A stretch of DNA of 11,925 nucleotides from NCBI GenBank assembly GCA_902525995.1, contig CABZJG010000038.1, positions 1 through 11,925 of the forward strand, given 5' to 3'. The notes under the pieces were generated by a model that saw only the letters and a list, made by a program, of their open reading frames with translations, was not told the DNA's origin and searched no databases. Origin of the DNA: Paracoccaceae bacterium (GTDB lineage: Bacteria; Pseudomonadota; Alphaproteobacteria; Rhodobacterales; Rhodobacteraceae). Below, piece by piece: positions 7,280 to 11,925 of the stretch. The number at the start of each line of letters is the position of its first letter. Position 1 is the first letter of the stretch. The translations under genes were made by a program, and so were the position numbers.

Positions 7280-8298
7280 GTGACCAGCTAAAACCTCTGA
7301 TTTCAGCAGCTGCCGATCAACCACTGAGTTTAGCGCAAGCTCAAACTGCCTTTGGCATTCTCTTCGAGGGCGCTGCAACCCCTGCCCAAATTGGCGGGTT
7401 TTTAATGGCGCTTCGAACCCGGGGGGAAACCGTGGATGAATTTGCCGCGGCCGCCTCTGTTATGCGCGAAAAATGTAAAAAGGTTATCGCACCAGAAGGC
7501 GCAATGGACATTGTTGGCACAGGAGGAGATGGCAAAGGAACACTGAATATTTCCACCGCAACCGCCTTTGTCGTGGCAGGCGCTGGCGTGATTGTTGCAA
7601 AACACGGGAATCGAAACCTATCTTCCAAATCGGGCGCCGCAGATGCCCTTGGCGGTATGGGCGTAAACGTGATGATCCAGGCGCCTAAGGTCGAAGAAGC
7701 GCTGCGAAATGTTGGCATATGTTTCATGATGGCACCAATGCATCACCCAGCAATGGCTCGTGTCGGTCCAGTTCGCGCCGAGCTTGGTGCGCGCACGATC
7801 TTCAATATTTTGGGGCCACTTACCAATCCTGCTGGAGTGAAATTTCAACTCACTGGCGCCTATTCGCGTGACTTAATTCGGCCGATGGCCCTTACGCTTG
7901 GGCAATTGGGATCAAAAAGGGCCTGGTTGGTGCATGGCAGTGACGGCACTGACGAGCTGGCTATTTCAGGGATCAGTTGGGTCTCGCAGCTGAATGAAAA
8001 TGGAACAGTTGACGACTTTGAGACCCACCCAGAGGAATTTGGGCTTCCAGAGCATAACTTTGAGGACATTCTAGGGGGCAGCCCTGCGGAAAATGCAAAG
8101 GCGTTTAAAGCATTACTGGATGGCGAAATTTCCGCGTATAGAGATGCCGTGTTGCTCAACTCTGCAGCGGCTTTGCTAGTGGCGGGCATGACCACAGACA
8201 AAAAGCAAGCCGTAGAGTTGGCGCGCGAAAGTATCGATAGCAAATCGGCTAAGCAAAAGATAGAAATGCTTGCGCGTGTGACTTCGGAGGCACAATGA
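7276..8298 (+). CDS. trpD: Anthranilate phosphoribosyltransferase
   Basis: TrpD joins anthranilate to phosphoribosyl pyrophosphate to form phosphoribosylanthranilate in the cytoplasm. The 340-residue protein shows an N-terminal helical domain (about 1-70) and the nucleoside phosphorylase-like catalytic domain. Key motifs are GTGGDGKGTLNIST (81-94, PRPP-binding loop), KHGNR (109-113), MHHPAM (155-160) and the following VGPVRAELGARTIFNILGPL (163-182) of the anthranilate site, and VHGSDGTDE (219-227) carrying the Asp-Glu pair that binds Mg-PRPP. All expected residues are in place. The start overlaps trpG by 4 bp with AAAGG upstream at a suitable distance, and the end overlaps trpC by 4 bp, so the three are almost certainly one transcript. 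I see nothing unusual in the gene. Confidence 0.97.
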   Translation: MSDQLKPLISAAADQPLSLAQAQTAFGILFEGAATPAQIGGFLMALRTRGETVDEFAAAASVMREKCKKVIAPEGAMDIVGTGGDGKGTLNISTATAFVVAGAGVIVAKHGNRNLSSKSGAADALGGMGVNVMIQAPKVEEALRNVGICFMMAPMHHPAMARVGPVRAELGARTIFNILGPLTNPAGVKFQLTGAYSRDLIRPMALTLGQLGSKRAWLVHGSDGTDELAISGISWVSQLNENGTVDDFETHPEEFGLPEHNFEDILGGSPAENAKAFKALLDGEISAYRDAVLLNSAAALLVAGMTTDKKQAVELARESIDSKSAKQKIEMLARVTSEAQ

Positions 8299-9104
8299 CA
8301 GAAACAGTTCTCGACCGTATCAAGGCCTATAAACTTGAAAAAATAAAGGCAGAAAAGCAAACAAAACCTTTAGCTTTAGTAGAAGAAGAGGCCAAAGCCG
8401 CAGAGCCGCCAAGAGGATTCTATACGAGCCTTCGGACCGCCACGACCAAGGGCTACGGACTTATTGCCGAGATCAAAAAAGCCTCGCCATCAAAAGGCCT
8501 TATCCGCCATGACTTTGATCCGGCCGCTTTGGCAAAAGCCTATCAAGCCGGAGGCGCAACATGTTTGTCAGTCTTAACGGATACGCCAAGCTTCCAAGGC
8601 GCAAAAGAATTTCTACCCTTGGCGCGCAATTCAACATCCCTTCCGGTGCTGCGCAAAGACTTTATGTATGACACCTATCAAGTGGCCGAAGCACGGGCTT
8701 TAGGGGCAGATTGTATTTTAATTATTATGTCCTCAGTTTCTGATGGTCAGGCCTTGGAACTGGAAAGTGCGGCAAATGCCTGGGGTATGGATGCTTTGAT
8801 CGAAGTACATGACCGGCAGGAATTAGACCGAGCACTTAATTTAAAATCTCCGATGATAGGCATAAACAACCGTAATTTAAAAACTTTTGAAACATCTCTG
8901 GACGTTACCCGCACATTGTCCCAGATCATTCCCGACGATCGTTTGTTGGTATCTGAATCAGGGTTAAACACTTCCGATGATCTTGCAGATATGACCTCAT
9001 TTGGGGCGCGCACATTTTTAATTGGCGAAAGTCTTATGCGGCAAGAGGATGTGACTTTGGCAACGAAAAAGCTGTTGTCAAACCCAGTGATGGAGAAAGC
9101 GTAA
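8295..9104 (+). CDS. trpC: Indole-3-glycerol phosphate synthase
   Basis: TrpC closes the indole ring, turning carboxyphenylamino-deoxyribulose phosphate into indole-3-glycerol phosphate with loss of CO2 and water. The 269-residue protein is a single TIM barrel without the TrpF (PRAI) fusion found in enterobacteria. Catalytic residues expected from the family are visible: AEIKKASPSKG with Glu59 and Lys61, VLRKDFMYD with Lys121, LIEVHD with Glu170, GINNRNL with Asn191/Asn192, and SESGL with Glu221 and Ser222. FLIGESLM (241-248) is the phosphate-binding loop near the end of the barrel. GGAGG at 8286-8290 lies 4 nt before the ATG, inside the end of trpD. The TrpF needed for the preceding step is not in the window and must be encoded elsewhere, as is common in alphaproteobacteria. 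Confidence 0.97.
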   Translation: MTETVLDRIKAYKLEKIKAEKQTKPLALVEEEAKAAEPPRGFYTSLRTATTKGYGLIAEIKKASPSKGLIRHDFDPAALAKAYQAGGATCLSVLTDTPSFQGAKEFLPLARNSTSLPVLRKDFMYDTYQVAEARALGADCILIIMSSVSDGQALELESAANAWGMDALIEVHDRQELDRALNLKSPMIGINNRNLKTFETSLDVTRTLSQIIPDDRLLVSESGLNTSDDLADMTSFGARTFLIGESLMRQEDVTLATKKLLSNPVMEKA

Positions 9105-9580
9105 TGTCTGGTTTGTCGCATTTCGACAAAGATGGTAACGCGCATATGGTTGATGTTTCAAAAAAAGACCATTCTGAACGTGTAGCGATCGCAGTTGGTT
9201 GCATTAAGATGCGGCAGCAAGCTTATGAAATTATTTCCAAAGGCGATGCAAAAAAAGGGGATGTCATCGGTATTGCGCGCTTGGCTGGGATCATGGGCGC
9301 AAAAAAAACGCCAGACCTAATTCCACTATGCCACCCCCTATTCTTAAGTAAAATTTCGGTTGATTTATCCTTGGATCCCGATCTGCCCGGTGTTCAAATT
9401 CAAGCAAAAGTTAAGTCAAGCGGACAAACCGGCGTCGAAATGGAAGCTCTAACAGCCGTAAGTGTTGCAGGTTTAACAGTGTATGACATGATGAAAGCCG
9501 TGGATAAGACGATGGAAATTGGGGCCATTCGGCTAAAATTTAAAGACGGTGGCAAATCTGGTCGTTTTGAAGCGTCATGA
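9104..9580 (+). CDS. moaC: Cyclic pyranopterin monophosphate synthase (molybdenum cofactor biosynthesis)
   Basis: MoaC, acting after MoaA, converts the cyclised GTP intermediate to cyclic pyranopterin monophosphate, the first stable precursor of molybdenum cofactor. The 158-residue length matches the family. Motifs seen are HMVDVSKK (14-21), PLCHPL (74-79, with His77), SGQTGVEMEALTA (106-118) and VYDMMKAVDK (126-135). Asp128 and Lys131 fall at the same numbers as the catalytic pair in the E. coli enzyme. The start shares one base with the trpC stop (TAATG), with GGAGA at 9092-9096. The end overlaps moeA by 4 bp. Placement directly behind trpC ties cofactor synthesis to the trp transcript; I know of no metabolic link, so shared expression may simply be inherited gene order. 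Confidence 0.97.
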   Translation: MSGLSHFDKDGNAHMVDVSKKDHSERVAIAVGCIKMRQQAYEIISKGDAKKGDVIGIARLAGIMGAKKTPDLIPLCHPLFLSKISVDLSLDPDLPGVQIQAKVKSSGQTGVEMEALTAVSVAGLTVYDMMKAVDKTMEIGAIRLKFKDGGKSGRFEAS

Positions 9581-10749
9581 TTTCGGTCGCAGAAGCTCTT
9601 GAGCATCTTTTTGACCTGGTGGTGCCAACGGACATTGAAACGGTTCCCCTAGATCAGGCCTGCGGTCGAGTATTGGCTAAATCTGTTGCTGCTCATCGAG
9701 ATCAACCACCTTTTGCGGCCTCTACCATGGATGGCTATGCGGTTTCTGAACAAGTGATTTCCATTGGTTCGGAGTTAAAAATAATTGGGGAATCTGCTGC
9801 TGGACATAGATTTAATGGGACTGTTCACGCCGGACAAGCTGTACGTATTTTTACGGGGGCGCCGATTCCCAAAAATGCAAACCGTGTTATCATTCAGGAA
9901 AATGTAAAGCGAAGTGGTGATAAAATTATCATTCATAGCGATGAATACACGTCAGATTATATTCGCGTTTCTGGGGCTGATTTTAAGTCAGAGGATGAAG
10001 TTCTACCGCCAAAGCTCTTAACCGCATCAGATATTGCTCTTTTGGCAGCCATGAATGCGCCGCAGTTATCTGTACATAAAAAACCAGTGATTGTTTTGAT
10101 TTCAACCGGTGATGAACTGGTCATGCCGGGACAAAACCCCAGTGAGGATCAAATTATTGCCTCAAATACCTTTGGCCTAGCCGCTCTACTTCGCGCAAGC
10201 GGGGCTGTGCCAAGGATATTGCCGATCGCAAAAGATAACAGGCCGTCTTTGCAAACAGCATTGCAACTTGCCAAAGATGCTGACCTCATTGTGACGATAG
10301 GAGGGGCCTCAGTAGGTGATCATGATCTGGTTGCAAAAGCCGCGACAGACATAGGGTTTAAACAAGATTTTTATAAGGTTGCGATGCGTCCAGGAAAACC
10401 ACTTATGGCGGGGCGCTTGGGCAATGTTGCAATGATTGGTTTGCCGGGAAACCCTTTATCAGCCATGGTATGCGGCCATATATTTTTGATCCCTATGGTG
10501 CAGGCAATGCAGGGATTGGCGCCACTTCAAAGGCAACGCTTTACAGCCAAACTGGCCCATGATCTGGCTGAAAATGGCCCCAGAGAACATTATATGCGCG
10601 CCACTTTGCGCGCTGATGGCTTGCACGTTGAAAAACGTCAGGACAGTGCGCTTTTAACTGTTTTGTCACGGTCCAATGCCTTGGCAATTCGCCCCCCTCA
10701 TGCGCCTTTTGCAGCCAGTGGTTCTAGTATTGAATATATCTCTATTTGA
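9577..10749 (+). CDS. moeA: Molybdopterin molybdotransferase
   Basis: MoeA inserts molybdate into adenylylated molybdopterin, the last general step of molybdenum cofactor synthesis. The 390-residue length is close to that of E. coli MoeA. Conserved elements in order are PPFAASTMDGYAV (44-56, with Asp52), FTGAPIPKNANRVIIQENV (92-110), STGDEL (176-181), IGGASVGDHD (231-240), RPGKPLMAGR (261-270) and GLPGNP (278-283), followed by the C-terminal beta domain. It is the molybdenum-insertion enzyme alone, with no MogA fusion. It overlaps moaC by 4 bp and lacks a clear ribosome site of its own, so translation probably depends on moaC. The stop at 10747-10749 precedes the lexA promoter region. No terminator hairpin is visible, so read-through into lexA is possible. 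Confidence 0.96.
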   Translation: MISVAEALEHLFDLVVPTDIETVPLDQACGRVLAKSVAAHRDQPPFAASTMDGYAVSEQVISIGSELKIIGESAAGHRFNGTVHAGQAVRIFTGAPIPKNANRVIIQENVKRSGDKIIIHSDEYTSDYIRVSGADFKSEDEVLPPKLLTASDIALLAAMNAPQLSVHKKPVIVLISTGDELVMPGQNPSEDQIIASNTFGLAALLRASGAVPRILPIAKDNRPSLQTALQLAKDADLIVTIGGASVGDHDLVAKAATDIGFKQDFYKVAMRPGKPLMAGRLGNVAMIGLPGNPLSAMVCGHIFLIPMVQAMQGLAPLQRQRFTAKLAHDLAENGPREHYMRATLRADGLHVEKRQDSALLTVLSRSNALAIRPPHAPFAASGSSIEYISI

Positions 10750-10767
10750 TGGAATTCAGCCCAAAGG

Positions 10768-10796
10768 TTGACACAAACCAAGAACACTTATAGAAC
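10768..10796 (+). promoter_or_regulatory. lexA promoter (-35 TTGACA)
   Basis: TTGACA at 10768-10773 is a perfect -35 hexamer. A 17-bp spacer leads to TAGAAC (10791-10796), or a 15-bp spacer to TATAGA (10789-10794), as the -10 element; both are imperfect. The -10 lies inside the LexA box, so bound LexA would block polymerase. The predicted RNA start is about 25 bases before the lexA start codon. An SOS-controlled promoter of its own would let lexA respond independently of the upstream trp-moa genes. Confidence 0.7.
10782..10796. promoter_or_regulatory. LexA operator (SOS box), alphaproteobacterial type
   Basis: The sequence GAAC, seven bases, GAAC is the exact reverse complement of GTTC-N7-GTTC, the LexA-binding direct repeat known from alphaproteobacteria. 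It sits 31 bp before the lexA start codon and overlaps the -10 region, the arrangement expected for autorepression. It is unlike the palindromic CTGT-N8-ACAG box of gammaproteobacteria. Confidence 0.88.
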
Positions 10797-10815
10797 AAAT
10801 GAAAAATATCTAGGC

Positions 10816-10821
10816 AGGAGG
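10816..10821 (+). promoter_or_regulatory. Strong ribosome binding site fixing the lexA start
   Basis: A full AGGAGG lies 6 nt before the ATG at 10828. It decides the lexA start against the longer frame that begins at a TTG at 10768, which is itself part of the -35 hexamer and would put the operator inside the coding region. Confidence 0.85.
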
Positions 10822-10827
10822 CACCCT

Positions 10828-11523
10828 ATGCTGACCCGAAAACAACTGGATTTATTGAGCTTTATCAATGCAAGACTGCAAAAAGACGGTGTTCCACCCT
10901 CTTTTGATGAAATGAAGGAAGCCTTGGATTTACGTTCAAAATCGGGCATCCACCGTTTGATCACCGCATTGGAAGAGCGCGGTTTTATAAGGCGGCTCGC
11001 CCATCGTGCCCGGGCGATAGAGGTTGTTAAACTTCCAGAAACCCTTGGAGGCGAAGCAACAGGGTTTCAGCCCCAAGTAATATCAGGCGGCAAACCAGAT
11101 GAACGACCCACTAAGGCCACACCGGTAGAGGTCATCCATGCGCTGGAACTGCCTGTGATGGGCCGCATTGCAGCAGGCGTTCCGATTGAAGCTATTTCCC
11201 AAGTAAGCCACAATGTTGCTGTTCCAGGTCAAATGCTTCGCGGTGGGGGCGATCACTATGCTTTAGAGGTTAAAGGCGACTCGATGATTGATGCCGGGAT
11301 TAACGACGGCGATGTGGTTGTTATTCGCGAAACGAAGACGGCAATTAATGGCGATATAGTGGTTGCACTCGTCGAAGACCAAGAAGCAACCCTAAAGCGG
11401 TTTTTCCACCGCGGTGAAGCCATTGCGCTTGAAGCGGCTAACCCTGCGTATGAAACGCGAATTTTGCCACAGGAAAAGGTCAAGGTCCAAGGGCGACTTG
11501 TTGGATTAATCCGCACTTATTGA
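10828..11523 (+). CDS. lexA: LexA repressor, SOS response regulator
   Basis: LexA represses DNA-damage genes and inactivates itself by autocleavage when RecA filaments form. The 231-residue protein begins MLTRKQLDLLSFI, the usual N terminus of the family. The winged helix-turn-helix domain spans about 1-67, with PPSFDEMKEALDLRSKSGIH (23-42) as the HTH and recognition region. A linker of about 35 residues leads to the S24 peptidase domain. The cleavage site is Ala116-Gly117 in GRIAAGVPIEA. The catalytic Ser152 is in GDSMIDAGI and Lys190 is in ATLKRFF, with spacing close to that of E. coli LexA, so self-cleavage should be intact. The linker is longer than in E. coli, as is usual in alphaproteobacteria. 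Its promoter carries a LexA box, indicating negative autoregulation. The stop lies 8 bp from the convergent comEC end. Confidence 0.97.
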   Translation: MLTRKQLDLLSFINARLQKDGVPPSFDEMKEALDLRSKSGIHRLITALEERGFIRRLAHRARAIEVVKLPETLGGEATGFQPQVISGGKPDERPTKATPVEVIHALELPVMGRIAAGVPIEAISQVSHNVAVPGQMLRGGGDHYALEVKGDSMIDAGINDGDVVVIRETKTAINGDIVVALVEDQEATLKRFFHRGEAIALEAANPAYETRILPQEKVKVQGRLVGLIRTY

Positions 11524-11531
11524 TTTAGGGC

Positions 11532-11925
11532 CTAGCCGTTAAATCGTCTCCACCGAGGCGGCGACCATAAGCGTGTCTTCTGTTTATTAAGTGTCACGCT
11601 TGCTTTTTCAATTTTTCCGCTTGCGTCCTGCCAGATCGCTAAGGATCCAGTTTGTTCCAGGTCTTTAAGATTGTAAATTATGCAATTCCCTATGATATTT
11701 TGAGGGACAATAGAAATATGAATTTCGTTTGATTTACAGTGAACGGTTTTAGCCGCAGTCCGTTTTGACCAATGGTGGAAAACAAATGGTGACCTTTGAT
11801 TTTTCCAGCGCTCATGCGCGCCACTTTGTTTTATTTTGTCGCCATCATTTTCAAGCCAAATTCGAGCAACAAACCCAGCACCTTTAGGCTTGCTCATAGC
11901 CCTACCCTCAGAGGTCATGACACCC
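11532..11925 (-). CDS. comEC: ComEC/Rec2-family competence protein, C-terminal fragment (5' part outside window)
   Basis: About 130 C-terminal residues on the minus strand resemble the end of alphaproteobacterial ComEC, the inner-membrane channel that imports single-stranded DNA in natural transformation. The frame remains open past the ATG at 11918 to the right edge, with codons for Gly-Val just before it, so that ATG is internal and the gene continues beyond the window. Recognisable are EGRAMSKPKGAGFVARIWLENDGD, which I describe as the EGRAxSKxxGxGF-x4-WLENDGD signature, and the later NLKDLEQTGSLAIW stretch. No membrane segment lies in this part, consistent with the soluble C-terminal region after the ComEC channel and metallo-beta-lactamase-like parts. 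The remaining domains cannot be seen, and loss of function elsewhere in the gene cannot be excluded. It is convergent with lexA. Identity is by recalled family pattern. Confidence 0.78.
   Translation of the reverse strand, partial: GVMTSEGRAMSKPKGAGFVARIWLENDGDKIKQSGAHERWKNQRSPFVFHHWSKRTAAKTVHCKSNEIHISIVPQNIIGNCIIYNLKDLEQTGSLAIWQDASGKIEKASVTLNKQKTRLWSPPRWRRFNG

Noticed and set aside
7860..8360. Minus-strand frame of 166 codons spanning the trpD-trpC junction
   Set aside because: It overlaps two conserved enzymes completely and its translation is Ser/Leu-rich without recognisable motifs.
10768..10827. N-terminal extension of lexA by 20 codons from a TTG
   Set aside because: The TTG is part of the -35 hexamer and the extension would encode the operator; the ATG at 10828 has a full ribosome site and the conserved LexA N terminus.
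1..11925. Mobile elements, CRISPR arrays, tRNA or rRNA genes, toxin-antitoxin or defence genes
   Set aside because: None was seen: no repeat-spacer pattern, no transposase or integrase, no cloverleaf-like tRNA sequence noticed, and nearly all bases are taken by conserved housekeeping genes.

Overview
The window reads as a chromosomal housekeeping segment from an alphaproteobacterium, most likely a Rhodobacterales (Roseobacter-group) marine bacterium with a fairly low G+C content for that group. This rests on the gene order (PpiD-like foldase, trpE, a deacetylase-like gene on the opposite strand, trpGDC, moaC, moeA, lexA, then comEC convergent), on an alphaproteobacterial-type LexA operator (direct repeat GAAC-N7-GAAC), and on the character of the proteins. 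The organism call is inference; no rRNA or other phylogenetic marker is present.

Layout. Positions 1-992 hold the 3' part of a class I/II PLP aminotransferase cut by the left edge. A membrane-anchored SurA/PpiD-type peptidyl-prolyl isomerase follows (1075-2922), then trpE only 8 bp later (2931-4445). A large gene on the minus strand (4449-6542, possibly 6560) converges on trpE with a 3-bp gap. It encodes a membrane-anchored protein with a very long disordered linker and a C-terminal divergent polysaccharide deacetylase (YibQ-like) domain whose metal-binding motifs look degraded. A divergent intergenic region of about 150 bp leads to a tightly packed plus-strand run: trpG, trpD, trpC, moaC, moeA (6695-10749), with successive overlaps of 4, 4, 1 and 4 bp. 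After a 78-bp gap holding a promoter and a LexA box comes lexA (10828-11523). The 3' end of comEC (11532-11925, minus strand, cut by the right edge) faces lexA with an 8-bp gap.

How the genes work together. TrpE and TrpG form anthranilate synthase, TrpD adds the phosphoribosyl group and TrpC closes the indole ring, so the window covers chorismate to indole-3-glycerol phosphate except for the TrpF isomerase step. TrpF is neither fused to TrpC nor present here. MoaC and MoeA act early and late in molybdenum cofactor synthesis and appear to be translated with the trp genes. LexA is the SOS repressor and very probably represses itself through the box at 10782-10796. ComEC is the DNA-uptake channel.

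I see no mobile element, CRISPR array, RNA gene, phage gene or clearly new multi-gene system. The points most worth a second look are the degenerate deacetylase-like protein lodged between trpE and trpG, the LexA operator and promoter, and several start-codon choices. No stretch without a gene exceeds 300 bp.
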